Shown: positions 16,446 to 24,775, counted from the stretch's first letter. The stretch is DNA of 64,000 nt from CAYJLW01 sp964370965 (GCA_964370965.1 CAYJLW010000005.1:1-64000); one strand, 5' to 3'. Numbers and translations: made by a program. The notes: generated by a model not told the origin, from the sequence alone.

Positions 16446-16724
16446 GTGGCCCTTCGCCGGCAACGCCCTCCCCTGCGCCTCGTCCTCTACGGCCGCGGGC
16501 ACTGCCCCCTCTGCGACGTCGCCGACGCCGCCCTGCGCCGCGCTTCCCGAAGGGTCCCGCTGGAGTTCACGTACGTCGACGTCGACACCGACCAGGAGCT
16601 CGCGGGCCGCTACGGCGAGCGCATCCCGGTGATCGCCCTCGAGGACGGGACGGTGGTCGTGGAGGGCAAAGTGTCGGAGACACGTGTCCGGAAGAGTTTG
16701 AGAAAACTATCACAAGCCACGTAG
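16446..16724 (+). CDS. Glutaredoxin-like (DUF836 type) protein
   Basis: This 92-residue thioredoxin-fold protein has a CPLC active site (LYGRGHCPLCDVADAALRRA), a cis-Pro motif ERIPVIAL and the closing DGTVVVEGKV. The start is a GTG three bases after the ligase stop. Such proteins reduce disulfides or bind Fe-S clusters. It lies directly before rex, and the Rex operator sits inside its last codons, which suits a redox-responsive cluster. Confidence 0.85.
   Translation: MALRRQRPPLRLVLYGRGHCPLCDVADAALRRASRRVPLEFTYVDVDTDQELAGRYGERIPVIALEDGTVVVEGKVSETRVRKSLRKLSQAT
16698..16715. promoter_or_regulatory. Rex operator (autoregulatory)
   Basis: TTGAGA-AAACTA-TCACAA departs by one base from the Rex consensus TTGTGA-N6-TCACAA. 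It lies about 85 bases before the rex start and inside the 3' end of the glutaredoxin-like gene. Rex binds such sites when NAD+ exceeds NADH and leaves when NADH rises. Confidence 0.7.
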
Positions 16725-16798
16725 CATGCGGGCGGGCCGCGACCGCTCGCACGCAACGAGGCGCACTTGCGGGCGTGCCCCTTGACACGAGGTCTGCA

Positions 16799-17473
16799 GT
16801 GGAAACGTCCGGCAACGGCCCGAACCGTCGCATCCCCGAGGCCACCGTCGCCCGGCTCCCCCTCTACCTGCGCAGCCTGCTCGAGATCTCGGAGCGGGGC
16901 GTGAGCACGGTTTCCTCGGAGGGGCTTGCCGGATCGACGGGAGTCAACGCTGCCAAGGTCCGCAAGGACCTCTCCTACCTGGGCTCCTACGGCACCCGGG
17001 GCGTGGGCTACGACGTCGACTACCTCGTGTACCAGATCTCGGTACAGCTCGGCCTGAACCGTGACTGGCCGGCGGCGATCATCGGTCTGGGCAACCTGGG
17101 CCGCGCGCTCGCCAACTACCGCGGCTTCTCCCAGAGGGGCTTTCGCGTAGCCGCCCTCTTCGACTCCGACCCCCAGACCGTGGGCCAGGAGGTCGCCGGA
17201 CTCCCCGTGCACCACGTCGACACCCTCGAAGTCGTCCTCCAGGACCTCCAGATCGCCATCGGCATCGTCGCCACCCCGGCGGCGGCCGCCCAGGACGTCG
17301 CAGACCGCCTCGTTCAGGGCGGTGTCTCCGCGATCCTGAACTTCGCGCCCGTCGTCCTCCAGGCTCCCCCCCACGTGGCCTTGCGCAAGGTCGACCTCTC
17401 CATAGAGCTCCAGATCCTGGCCTTCTACATCGGCCGGGACGCAACCCTCGCCGAACTCGACGCCGGGGCGTGA
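16799..17473 (+). CDS. rex: Redox-sensing transcriptional repressor Rex
   Basis: This 224-residue protein has an N-terminal winged helix (TVARLPLYLRSLLEISERGV, then NAAKVRKDLSYLGSYGTRGV) and a Rossmann domain with AAIIGLGNLGRALANY. The C-terminal domain-swap helix ends in LSIELQILAFYIGRD. These are hallmarks of Rex, which senses the NADH/NAD+ ratio and represses respiratory genes. The GTG at 16799 has GAGG six bases upstream. A near-consensus Rex site lies just upstream. The 3' end overlaps the next gene by GTGA, so that protein is co-translated. Confidence 0.95.
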   Translation: METSGNGPNRRIPEATVARLPLYLRSLLEISERGVSTVSSEGLAGSTGVNAAKVRKDLSYLGSYGTRGVGYDVDYLVYQISVQLGLNRDWPAAIIGLGNLGRALANYRGFSQRGFRVAALFDSDPQTVGQEVAGLPVHHVDTLEVVLQDLQIAIGIVATPAAAAQDVADRLVQGGVSAILNFAPVVLQAPPHVALRKVDLSIELQILAFYIGRDATLAELDAGA

Positions 17474-18225
17474 CCCCCGGGATCCTGGGCGGCGACGGCG
17501 CCCACATCCGGCTCGCGTCCGGAAGACGCGCCATCGACTTCGACATGGACGGCGGCCGGGTCGTCGCCGGCCACGCCCACCCCGATGTCGCCGCCGCCGT
17601 CGCGGCCGCCGTCCTGACGGGACGTCCCCGCTCCCCCGGACCGGTGCCCGCTCCCGCCGCCACGGGTCTTCGGGGCCTGCTCGTCGGCGACCTCGCCGCC
17701 GCCCGGCACATGGCCGGTCGCCTCGCCCTCGCCGGATCCCGGGTCGCGGACATGGCGACGACGTGGTGGCGCACCGACCCGCCCGACGACGCGGACTTCG
17801 TCGTCGTCGGGGATCTGATCACCGCCGGTCTCCCGGGCGGCGCCGTCCTGTGGACCGGAGAAGCGCCCCCCGCCGACCTCCTGGCAGCAGCTCCGCCGCC
17901 CCACCCGATCGCCGCCGCCGCCGCCGAAGCCCTCGCCCGGGCGGTGGGCGAGATGCCCGTCGTGCAACTCACCGGTCGCGCCGCCGGCCTCGCCGCCGGC
18001 CTCCGCGAAGTCGCCCCCGGCCTGGAGGCGACGACCGACGGCGGCACAGTCGAGATCCGCTGCCCCACACCGGAGATCCGCAAGGGTTTCGCCCGGGAGA
18101 TGCTGGCGCGCGGGGTGCTCGTCCCGGAGTCGGGCCCCTGGTACCCCTCCCTCGCCCACGACTTCTACGACGTCGAAGTCACGATCGACCACGCCGCCGC
18201 CGCCTGGGCCGCCACTCTCGACTAG
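17470..18225 (+). CDS. Degenerate class-III aminotransferase-like protein
   Basis: The protein has 251 residues. Its start (AIDFDMDGGRVVAGHAHPDV) and end (GPWYPSLAHDFYDVEVTIDH) resemble the N- and C-terminal small-domain regions of glutamate-1-semialdehyde aminotransferase, about 430 residues in the family. The middle, including the PLP-binding Lys, is replaced by an Ala/Pro-rich stretch. It cannot therefore be a normal PLP enzyme. It overlaps rex by GTGA, a position where other actinobacteria place tetrapyrrole genes. A remnant of hemL-like ancestry with a structural role is possible. The frame is intact, with strong GC codon bias, so it does not look like a decaying pseudogene. Confidence 0.6.
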   Translation: MTPGILGGDGAHIRLASGRRAIDFDMDGGRVVAGHAHPDVAAAVAAAVLTGRPRSPGPVPAPAATGLRGLLVGDLAAARHMAGRLALAGSRVADMATTWWRTDPPDDADFVVVGDLITAGLPGGAVLWTGEAPPADLLAAAPPPHPIAAAAAEALARAVGEMPVVQLTGRAAGLAAGLREVAPGLEATTDGGTVEIRCPTPEIRKGFAREMLARGVLVPESGPWYPSLAHDFYDVEVTIDHAAAAWAATLD

Positions 18226-18240
18226 GCGCCCCAACCACCC

Positions 18241-18360
18241 GAAGTGGGGGGGGGGGGGGCCCCCCCCCAAAAAGGGGGGGGGGCGCAGGCGNNNNNNNNN
18301 NCCCCCCCCCCCCACCCCCCCCCCGGGGCGCCCCCCCCCGTCTACTGCGCGGGGGGCCCG
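18241..18360. other. Assembly gap with artificial G/C homopolymers
   Basis: Ten Ns at 18292-18301 are flanked by runs of G and C that run past the gap on both sides. The sequence here is unreliable. Nothing between the aminotransferase-like gene and the tandem repeat at 18371 should be interpreted. Confidence 0.9.
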
Positions 18361-18370
18361 CGCCCAGTTC

Positions 18371-18422
18371 GGTGGGAGGACCCGGTGGGAGGACCCGGTC
18401 GGAGGACCCGGTCGGAGGACCC
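18371..18422 (+). repeat. Four tandem 13-base units beside the gap
   Basis: GGTGGGAGGACCC occurs twice and GGTCGGAGGACCC twice without spacers, followed by similar fragments. It lies just downstream of the minus-strand bc operon. Its closeness to the scaffold join suggests that repeats caused the assembly break. Confidence 0.75.
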
Positions 18423-18450
18423 GGTCCCGCTGGAGGGCCCGGTCCCTCGA

Positions 18451-18807
18451 TCAGTCCTCGACGCGCTGGGCCTGGCGTTCGAAGCGGTGTGACAGGAAGA
18501 GGACGACCGTGAGGAACACGAGTGCCCCGGCCCCGATGCCCATGCCCACGAGGTGTTGCCCCCAGTACGTGTTGTCCTCGGGCGCGACCCGGGGGGCCTG
18601 CGCCGAGAGCATCCACTGCAGGGCATGGAGGAACAGGTAGCCCACGAAGCCCGTGGAAACGACGAGGAGGCCCCGCTTCGCCCCGATGTCGGTGCTGAGC
18701 ACGAGCCAGACGGAACCGACGAGGAGGACGAGTCCCAGGGCGACGAAGAAGTACCCCCAGAAGCCTCCGTAGCCGACTGCGTGTTCGGGAAGTGAGCCCT
18801 CGAGCAT
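18451..18807 (-). CDS. Membrane protein, last gene of the bc operon
   Basis: This 118-residue protein has three hydrophobic helices: GYFFVALGLVLLVGSVWLVL, LLVVSTGFVGYLFLHALQWM and GIGAGALVFLTVVLFL. The ending is charged (SHRFERQAQRVED). It follows the diheme cytochrome c gene by nine bases and is presumably co-transcribed. It may be an accessory subunit of the menaquinol-cytochrome c reductase. No family is recognised. Confidence 0.7.
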   Translation of the reverse strand: MLEGSLPEHAVGYGGFWGYFFVALGLVLLVGSVWLVLSTDIGAKRGLLVVSTGFVGYLFLHALQWMLSAQAPRVAPEDNTYWGQHLVGMGIGAGALVFLTVVLFLSHRFERQAQRVED

Positions 18808-18816
18808 GCCGTCTCC

Positions 18817-19872
18817 TTACTGACCTGTCTGGGACTGGCCGGACTGCTGGCCCGCCTGTTGTGCCGTCGCCTCCGGCGCTGCGGTCTTCTGCAGGCTGCG
18901 CTCGTAGGCGACGACGGCCTTGACCTGATCCGGCGTGAGGAACTGCCCGAAGGCCGGCATGCGACCGGTCCCCAGGCCTCGCACGCCGTAGGGCTTCTGC
19001 CACTCCGAACCGTTCTGCACGAACGCCACGTGGTCGGCGGCCTTGGGGAACTGCTTCTCCAGGTCGGTGCCGACCAGGGCGGGCCCGTAGCCGCCGGAAC
19101 CGGCCCCTTCGGGCTTGTTGTAGCCGGCGCCGATCGTGTGGCAACGGGCGCAGTTCTTCTCGAAGAGGGCCTTGGCGTCCGTGGCGCCCGCGTTGACCTT
19201 CAGGGCCTGCTCCGGCGTGACCTGGATGGACTTCAGGTAGGCGATCGTGTCCTCGATCTGCTGGTCGTTCATGGGGCCGCCGCCCTTGATACCCCAGGCC
19301 GGCATCGGGGTGCTGGGCCGGCCGTAGACGAGGATCGTGCGCAGCTCGTCCTCGGAGAAGCGGTAGAGCACGTCGTTCAAGGAGGGGCAGAGCCAGGTGA
19401 CCTGCTGCTGCTTGCCCGTCTTGGCATCCGTGATCGTGTAGGCGCTGGAGCCGCCGATGCCCTTCACGCCGTGGCACTTCTGGCAGTCGAACGCTCCGGG
19501 GATCGTGTGCTTCGTCGTGGAGTCCACGGTGGGGCCGAAGACCTTCGCTCCCCGCTCGACGGACTGCTTCTCGTAGCGCTCGTAGCTCTCGGCCTGACGG
19601 TTCGGCTCCGTGACGAAGTAGTAGCCCATGAGAAGAGCGAGGACGACGAGGCCGAACACGCACCAGCTCAGAGCCTTCTCGAGGATCGACGTCTCGAGGC
19701 GGTCGTCGTCTGCGTACGGGGTGAGGTTCGCGGGGAGCGGGGTCTTCGGCCGGCGACCCCGGCTCACGACGAAGAACATCACCGCCCACACGACGAGGAG
19801 GGCGGCGATGACGCCGACCGCCCAGAACGCCTTGGTGCTGGAGGTTGCTGCTGTTGTTGTACTGATGAACAT
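18817..19872 (-). CDS. qcrC: Membrane-anchored diheme cytochrome c of the bc complex
   Basis: This 351-residue protein has two N-terminal membrane helices (about 15-38 and 68-90) and two c-type heme sites, DCQKCHGVKG and NCARCHTIGA. Likely axial Met residues lie in PSTPMPAWG and GTGRMPAFGQ. It resembles QcrC of actinobacterial bcc complexes, where a diheme cytochrome passes electrons straight to the aa3 oxidase. The two-helix anchor is shorter than the signal-plus-tail layout of Mycobacterium QcrC. The gene lies directly after the Rieske gene. The C-terminus is Gln-rich. Confidence 0.9.
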   Translation of the reverse strand: MFISTTTAATSSTKAFWAVGVIAALLVVWAVMFFVVSRGRRPKTPLPANLTPYADDDRLETSILEKALSWCVFGLVVLALLMGYYFVTEPNRQAESYERYEKQSVERGAKVFGPTVDSTTKHTIPGAFDCQKCHGVKGIGGSSAYTITDAKTGKQQQVTWLCPSLNDVLYRFSEDELRTILVYGRPSTPMPAWGIKGGGPMNDQQIEDTIAYLKSIQVTPEQALKVNAGATDAKALFEKNCARCHTIGAGYNKPEGAGSGGYGPALVGTDLEKQFPKAADHVAFVQNGSEWQKPYGVRGLGTGRMPAFGQFLTPDQVKAVVAYERSLQKTAAPEATAQQAGQQSGQSQTGQ

Positions 19873-19889
19873 CGATGTCACTCCCGCCG

Positions 19890-20750
19890 TCACGTGCAGT
19901 GCGGCCCCTCGGCGTCCTGTCCGGTCGTGTCGGTGCCGACCGTGGGGCCGAGAACGACCTTGCCCGTGTCGATCACCAACTTGGCGCCGGACACCTGGAT
20001 GGGGAAACGGTCGAGACCCCGTGGGGCCGGACCGGCCTTCTTCTCGCCCGCCTCGTTGTACTGCGAGCCGTGGCAGGGGCACTCGAACCACTGCGAGCTC
20101 TGGCAGAACGGCACCTTGCAGCCGAGGTGGACGCAGCGCTGGTAGAGCGCCATGAGCCCGGAGGCCTGCACGCCGGACCAGACGGGGGCGTAGATCTCCT
20201 TCGCCTCCGCCTCGTTCTTCGCCTTGTAGGGGACGAGGTAGTAGCGGCCCTCGGGCACGTAGAGAGGCTGCTTGTCCGACTTGATCCTGTCCTTGATCTC
20301 GTCGAGCGTGCCGGGCGCCGCCACCTTGCCGCCGAAGCCCTTGGTGGGGGCCGGGATCAGGAATGCCAGCGAGGCGCCTCCGAAGGCCGCGAGGCCGAAG
20401 ACCGACCCGGCGAGCGCGGAGCGGTTCAGGACCTGGCGTCGCGTGAAGCCCACCTCGATCGGGTCCGGCTTCGTGGGCACGGGTGGGGCGTAGAGCTCGA
20501 GCTTCTCCGGCTTGCGCTCCACCGGTGCGCTCACCTCGCTCCCGCCCTTCGTGGCGGCGGCCGCCGACGCCGCCGCGGCCGCCGCCTCGGCCTCGCGCTG
20601 GGCGTCGCGCCGCGCCCTCCACTTGTCCGGGGCCCCCCCCGGGGGGCGCCGCGATCTGGCACCGGCGACGGCGAAGAACACGCCACCGAAGATCACGACG
20701 GCGACAACCGCTATCGCGGCGACTGTGACGACTGAGGTCTCAGCGAGCAC
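19890..20750 (-). CDS. qcrA: Rieske [2Fe-2S] iron-sulfur subunit
   Basis: This 286-residue protein has the cluster boxes CVHLGC and CPCHGSQY, a second membrane helix preceded by GFTRRQVLNRSALAGSVFGL (a Tat-like twin-Arg segment), and an extra N-terminal helix at 8-30. An Ala/Glu-rich linker joins them. Two or three N-terminal helices ahead of the twin Arg are typical of actinobacterial QcrA. It oxidises menaquinol at the outer site and passes the electron to the diheme cytochrome c. Confidence 0.95.
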   Translation of the reverse strand: MLAETSVVTVAAIAVVAVVIFGGVFFAVAGARSRRPPGGAPDKWRARRDAQREAEAAAAAASAAAATKGGSEVSAPVERKPEKLELYAPPVPTKPDPIEVGFTRRQVLNRSALAGSVFGLAAFGGASLAFLIPAPTKGFGGKVAAPGTLDEIKDRIKSDKQPLYVPEGRYYLVPYKAKNEAEAKEIYAPVWSGVQASGLMALYQRCVHLGCKVPFCQSSQWFECPCHGSQYNEAGEKKAGPAPRGLDRFPIQVSGAKLVIDTGKVVLGPTVGTDTTGQDAEGPHCT

Positions 20751-20759
20751 GGTCCACTC

Positions 20760-21548
20760 CTAGAAGTCGAAGAAGATGCCGGACTTCCATGGCCACACGA
20801 AGTTGAAGCCCTCGCCCCGGAAGAAGGACCCGAAGAGCACGAGGAGCGCCCAGTACATGAGGAAGAACGTGAACATGGCGATGGCGAACTTCCGCTCGGA
20901 CGGCTTCGTGGACGGGTTGCGGTCGATGTAGGGCACCACGATGAGGCCGAAGATCCCCATGCCGGGGATCATCACACCGGCCACCATCGGGTTGAAGAGC
21001 GTGAGCAGCTCCTGCAGGCCGAGGAAGTACCAGGGGGCCTTCGACGGGTTCGGCGTCTGGTTGAAGTTCGCCTGCGCCTGCAGGGGGGCGTTGACGAGCA
21101 GCGAGAAGACGATGAGCCCCGCCGTCACGATGAGGAGCGCGGCGAACTCGATCACGAGGAGGTGCGGCCAGGTGCTCACCTTGTCCACCGGGTCGGCCTT
21201 GGTCTGCTGGATCGAGCCGGCCTTCACGACGGCCAGGAGACGCTGCGTGCGGGCCGGCGCCACGGCTGTGGCTGCCACGGCCTTCGCTCCGGCGCGGGCC
21301 GCGGGCTTCGCCGCAACAGGTTCTCCGCCCCCGTCACCGCCGCCGGCAGGCTCACCCTTGGCCTTGGCCCGGGCGGCCGCGGCCCGCTTCAGGAGGTGCT
21401 CCGGGATCTTGGAGCCACCGGCGTCGCCGGCGTCGCCGCCTTCGGCGGGCGTTTCCTCCGGGGGCTTGGCCTCCTCGCCCTCGCCGGCGCCGGCCTTGGC
21501 ACGGGCCGCCTGGGAGCGCTTCAGGAGGTGTTCTGGGATCTCAGCCAT
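20760..21548 (-). CDS. Cytochrome b C-terminal subunit (subunit IV-like) with a duplicated N-terminal motif
   Basis: This 262-residue protein has a soluble, Ala/Glu-rich N-terminus of about 120 residues. The membrane part (helices near 125-150, 190-215, 230-255) carries QTPNPSKAPWYFLGLQELL, which contains the quinol-site PxxW-type motif of subunit IV/cytochrome b C-halves. The N-terminus holds IPEHLLKRS at the start and IPEHLLKRA about 45 residues later. The same IPEHLLKRS opens the cytochrome c gene near 28.4 kb. Cytochrome b is thus split into two genes, as in b6f-like complexes, with an unusual cytoplasmic extension here. Confidence 0.9.
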   Translation of the reverse strand: MAEIPEHLLKRSQAARAKAGAGEGEEAKPPEETPAEGGDAGDAGGSKIPEHLLKRAAAARAKAKGEPAGGGDGGGEPVAAKPAARAGAKAVAATAVAPARTQRLLAVVKAGSIQQTKADPVDKVSTWPHLLVIEFAALLIVTAGLIVFSLLVNAPLQAQANFNQTPNPSKAPWYFLGLQELLTLFNPMVAGVMIPGMGIFGLIVVPYIDRNPSTKPSERKFAIAMFTFFLMYWALLVLFGSFFRGEGFNFVWPWKSGIFFDF

Positions 21549-21565
21549 TGGTCAACATCCTGCCT

Positions 21566-22360
21566 CTAGAGCGGTCCCGAGATGCCGCCGTCCTTGCGGA
21601 CCCGCCAGAAGTGGACGGCCATGAAGATCACGATGACGAACGGGAAGAAGAGGACGTGGAGCGTGTACCAGCGCAGCAAGGTGTTGGGGCCGATCTCCTG
21701 GCTCCCGAGAAGGATGAACTTCACCGTGCGACCGAACACCGGCGTGTAGCCCATCATGTTCGTACCCACGGTGACAGCCCACAGGGAGAGCTGGTCCCAG
21801 GGGAGGAGGTAGCCGGTGAAGGCGAGGAGGAGCGTGAGCACGAGGAGGATGACGCCCACGACCCAGTTGAACTCCCGGGGCGGCTTGTAGGCGCCGTGGT
21901 AAAAGACCCGGGCCATGTGCAGGAACACGGTGAAGGTCATGAGGTGGGCGCCCCAGCGGTGGAGGTTGCGCACCAGCAGGCCGAACGCCACCTGCGTGTT
22001 GAGGGACTGGATGTCCTGGTAGGCGTTCGCCGCCGTGGGCCGGTAGTAGAACATCAGGAAGATGCCCGTGACGGTGAGGAGGATGAACAGGAAGAACGAG
22101 AGCCCGCCGAGACAGAGGGTGTAGGACACCTTGACCCCGTGGCGCTTCACCTTCACGGGGTGGAGGTGGTAGAGCACCGAGTTCATCACCGTGTAGGCCC
22201 GGTTCCGGGGGCTGTCGCTGTAGCCCTTCCGGAAGATCGAACCGGGTCGGAAGATCGACGACCAGACCTGGCTTCCCTGCAGGTTCTCCGTGGCCGTGCC
22301 GACGCGCCCGCCGAGGCTCTTCTTCGCCTTGCCGTTCTCTTTGCCGTTTCCGGTCGCCAC
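21566..22360 (-). CDS. Cytochrome b N-terminal subunit (b6-like)
   Basis: This 264-residue protein carries the four-helix heme core. His ligands lie in NLHRWGAHLMTFTVFLHMAR and in RWYTLHVLFFPFVIVIFMAV followed by HFWRVRKDGG. GYLLPWDQLSLWAVTVGTNM is the quinol-site region between helices. It binds the two b hemes and moves electrons across the membrane during the Q cycle. It lies 17 bases before the subunit IV-like gene. Confidence 0.95.
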   Translation of the reverse strand: MATGNGKENGKAKKSLGGRVGTATENLQGSQVWSSIFRPGSIFRKGYSDSPRNRAYTVMNSVLYHLHPVKVKRHGVKVSYTLCLGGLSFFLFILLTVTGIFLMFYYRPTAANAYQDIQSLNTQVAFGLLVRNLHRWGAHLMTFTVFLHMARVFYHGAYKPPREFNWVVGVILLVLTLLLAFTGYLLPWDQLSLWAVTVGTNMMGYTPVFGRTVKFILLGSQEIGPNTLLRWYTLHVLFFPFVIVIFMAVHFWRVRKDGGISGPL

Positions 22361-22441
22361 TAGTGCAGTCCTCCTGGGCGGAAGTGTCGCCCCCGCGTCC
22401 CGGCAGGGGCAAGCCGCTTGCGCGCTTGTGCGCGAGGGGTT

Positions 22442-22855
22442 TCAGAGGCGCATGCCATACGCGTATCCGAGGTTGTTGTTGCGCCCCTGCTCAGCGATGC
22501 CCGTGGGTTCGCCGGCGAGCTTCCCGAGGATGATCACTCCGGTCGGGCAGCGGTCGACGCAGAGAGCGCAGCGCGTGCACTCGTCGTCGTCGATGACGAA
22601 CACGACGTGGTCGCGCGGGTCGCTGCCCGGTCGTTCCACGCCGTCGGACTGCGCCACGACGGACGTGTCCAGCATGTGGATGCACTTCCACGGACAGATG
22701 TCGACACAGCCCTCGCACATGATGCACTCGGCCTGGTCGATCGAGATGAACTGCTTGGGCTTCACCCGCGCCTGGAGCTCGGCCCCGTCGAGCTTGACGA
22801 GCTCGTAGTCCGTGCGGAACGGAGGGGTCTCGGCGATGTAGTCCTGCTTCGCCAT
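22442..22855 (-). CDS. 2x[4Fe-4S] ferredoxin encoded in the bc operon
   Basis: This 137-residue protein has two complete cluster motifs, CIMCEGCVDICP and CTRCALCVDRCP, about 45 residues apart. It starts MAKQDYIAETPPFRTDYELV and has no membrane helix. A bacterial-type dicluster ferredoxin inside a bc operon is unusual. It may dock on the reductase as an extra electron entry or exit, or serve a separate low-potential pathway. Confidence 0.9.
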   Translation of the reverse strand: MAKQDYIAETPPFRTDYELVKLDGAELQARVKPKQFISIDQAECIMCEGCVDICPWKCIHMLDTSVVAQSDGVERPGSDPRDHVVFVIDDDECTRCALCVDRCPTGVIILGKLAGEPTGIAEQGRNNNLGYAYGMRL

Positions 22856-22868
22856 CGGTCCTCTCAGG

Positions 22869-23621
22869 TCACCGGCCGGGCGCCGTCAGGGGACGTCCGT
22901 AGGGGGACGTGCGACCACCTGTCGCCGCCTCCTTGGCGTCCAGCCGCTTCGGCCATTCCTGCGCCCAGTACCAGACGAGCACGGTGCCCACGAAGGAGAC
23001 GCCGTACCAACCTGCGACGATGAGGTCGCGGGGGACCTCCCAGTCCCAGATCCAGCCCTTCGCGCTCTCGTTGAGGAGCTGCGCGACGGCTTTGGTGCCA
23101 GGGACGGTGAAGACCCCCCGCTGCTTGAGGACGTTGTCCCAGATGAACATGATGCGGTCGGGAATGACCCCGTTCGCCAGGATGAGGAAGAAGAACGCCA
23201 CCCCTCCGAGGACCAGGGCCTGTGCCCACGTGATGGGGAGGGACTGGTCACGCCTGAGCAGGATGAGGACGGCCACGGCGAGGAGGAGGAACGTCCCGAG
23301 GCCGAGTACGCCTGTCGTGACGACCCACTGGCTCTCGGCGATCCAGTCCTCCGCCTGTACGACGGCGGGGGCGCAGATCGTGGAGTCGCTGTTGCAGGAA
23401 CCGGGCCCGATGCCTTCGCGCACTGCCGGGTCGGCCTGCTTGTACTCCTCGATGGCGTCGGCGTTCGTACTGTTGGTGGTGATCGCCGCCTTGTTCGCGA
23501 CCTGCAGGGCCTTGAAGGCGTCCCTGTTGTCCGAGTAGGCCGAATAGCCGACCAGCACCGTGTTCAGGGCGGCCACGAAGCCCCCGATCAGGACCATCGC
23601 AATCAAGAGTTGGCGTCGCAT
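22869..23621 (-). CDS. Membrane protein, first gene of the extended bc operon
   Basis: This 250-residue protein has an N-terminal helix (LLIAMVLIGGFVAALNTVLV). A roughly 70-residue external domain carries two Cys residues (GSCNSDSTICAP, a possible disulfide). Three more helices follow at about 100-122, 130-153 and 203-225. A TAGACT -10 box lies about 45 bases upstream on the minus strand, and AGGAGG precedes the start. Operon position implies a role in assembly or an accessory bc subunit. No heme or Fe-S motif is seen. Confidence 0.75.
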   Translation of the reverse strand: MRRQLLIAMVLIGGFVAALNTVLVGYSAYSDNRDAFKALQVANKAAITTNSTNADAIEEYKQADPAVREGIGPGSCNSDSTICAPAVVQAEDWIAESQWVVTTGVLGLGTFLLLAVAVLILLRRDQSLPITWAQALVLGGVAFFFLILANGVIPDRIMFIWDNVLKQRGVFTVPGTKAVAQLLNESAKGWIWDWEVPRDLIVAGWYGVSFVGTVLVWYWAQEWPKRLDAKEAATGGRTSPYGRPLTAPGR

Positions 23622-23732
23622 CGCCGGCCTTGCCTCCTGGGCGTGTCGGTCGCTCGCGGCCGCAGTCTATGCCCCGACCTGTCGGCGTTCGCAAGTCGCA
23701 ATCGGCGCCACGCTCGCGGTGAGCCCGGCGTC

Positions 23733-23786
23733 GGCGGGGTGGGGCCCCCGCCGGCACGCGGAGCGCCGCCAGGCGCGGCGCAATCG
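23733..23786 (+). repeat. Diverged copy of the galE-flanking repeat
   Basis: This matches the 61-base units at 24837-24957 over most of its length. The small hairpin differs in a compensated way: here CGCC-GCCA-GGCG, there CACC-GCCA-GGTG. It lies immediately after the galE stop codon, so galE is bracketed by members of one family. Confidence 0.7.
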
Positions 23787-23788
23787 AC

Positions 23789-24775
23789 TCAGCGGTCGCC
23801 GTATCCGTCGGGGTGGGTGCTCTGCCAGCGCCAGGCGTCGCCGATGATGAGGTCGAGGTCGGCCCGTCGCGGCTTCCAGCCCAGCTCCCGGACGGCACGT
23901 TCCGAGGACGCGATGAGGACAGCCGGGTCGCCCGCCCGCCGGGGCGCGTCGACGGCGGAAAAGTCGACGCCGGTGACGGCACGGGCGCGCTCCACGACGT
24001 CGCGCACCGAATGGCCCTCGCCGTTCCCGAGGTTGTAGACGCCTCCGGCGCCGCCCGCATCGAGGGCGTCGAGGGCGAGGAGGTGGGCGGCGGCGAGGTC
24101 GGCGACGTGGATGTAGTCGCGCACCGCAGTCCCGTCGGCTGTGGGGTAGTCGGTGCCGAAGATCGAGAGTTGCGGGATGCACCCGGCGGCGGCCTCCATG
24201 GCCAGGGTGATGAGGTGCGTCTTGTGACGGTGGTCGGGGCCGTGTTCGCCCGACGGCGACGCCCCGGCGGCGTTGAAGTAGCGCAGGACGGTCGCCCGGA
24301 TCCCGTAGGCGGCCGCGTAGTCGCCCACGGCCATCTCGTCGGCGAGCTTCGTGCGGCCGTAGGGGTTCTCGGGCACGAGGGGGGCGTCCTCGGTGATGGG
24401 CACCTCCGCCGGCTCCCCGTATACGGCGGCAGTCGAGGAGAAGACGAGCAACGGCACGCCCGCCGTCACCATCGCGTCGAGGAGGGTGAGGGTGCCCACG
24501 AAGTTGTTCCACCAGAATCGCTGCGGGTCGGTGACGGACTCCCCGGCCTCGATGCTCGCCGCGAAGTGCAGGACGGCATCGGCTCCGGGGAGGACGGCGT
24601 CGAGCGCCTCCCGGTCGGCCACGGCGGCCTCCACGAGGGCCGCGCCCCCGCCCAGCGCGCCCCGGTGGCCCGTGGAGAGGTTGTCCACGACGACCACGTC
24701 GTGACCGGCCCCCACAAGCTGGCGGACGGTCTCGCTCCCGATGTAGCCGGCCCCGCCGGTGACGATGGTCCGCAA
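23789..24775 (-). CDS. galE: UDP-glucose 4-epimerase
   Basis: This 328-residue extended SDR interconverts UDP-glucose and UDP-galactose. It has TIVTGGAGYIGSETVRQLVG at the N-terminus, VDNLSTGHRGAL, a catalytic Ser/Thr-Tyr-Lys arrangement with FSSTAAVYG and NPYGRTKLADE, and the substrate motif RYFNAAGA. The TTG was chosen because the conserved GalE N-terminus begins there and GGAGGGGGA stands just before it. An ATG 30 bases further upstream (24805) is an alternative. A TACGAT -10 box overlaps that ATG. Confidence 0.93.
   Translation of the reverse strand: MRTIVTGGAGYIGSETVRQLVGAGHDVVVVDNLSTGHRGALGGGAALVEAAVADREALDAVLPGADAVLHFAASIEAGESVTDPQRFWWNNFVGTLTLLDAMVTAGVPLLVFSSTAAVYGEPAEVPITEDAPLVPENPYGRTKLADEMAVGDYAAAYGIRATVLRYFNAAGASPSGEHGPDHRHKTHLITLAMEAAAGCIPQLSIFGTDYPTADGTAVRDYIHVADLAAAHLLALDALDAGGAGGVYNLGNGEGHSVRDVVERARAVTGVDFSAVDAPRRAGDPAVLIASSERAVRELGWKPRRADLDLIIGDAWRWQSTHPDGYGDR

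Noticed and set aside
16779..16792. TTGACA at 16782-16787 as a -35 box for rex
   Set aside because: It lies too close to the chosen GTG start to leave room for a -10 box and a transcript start upstream of it.
18241..18357. Long G- and C-runs that could suggest a quadruplex or hypermutable tract
   Set aside because: They flank ten Ns and run on both sides of the gap, so they are treated as an assembly artefact.
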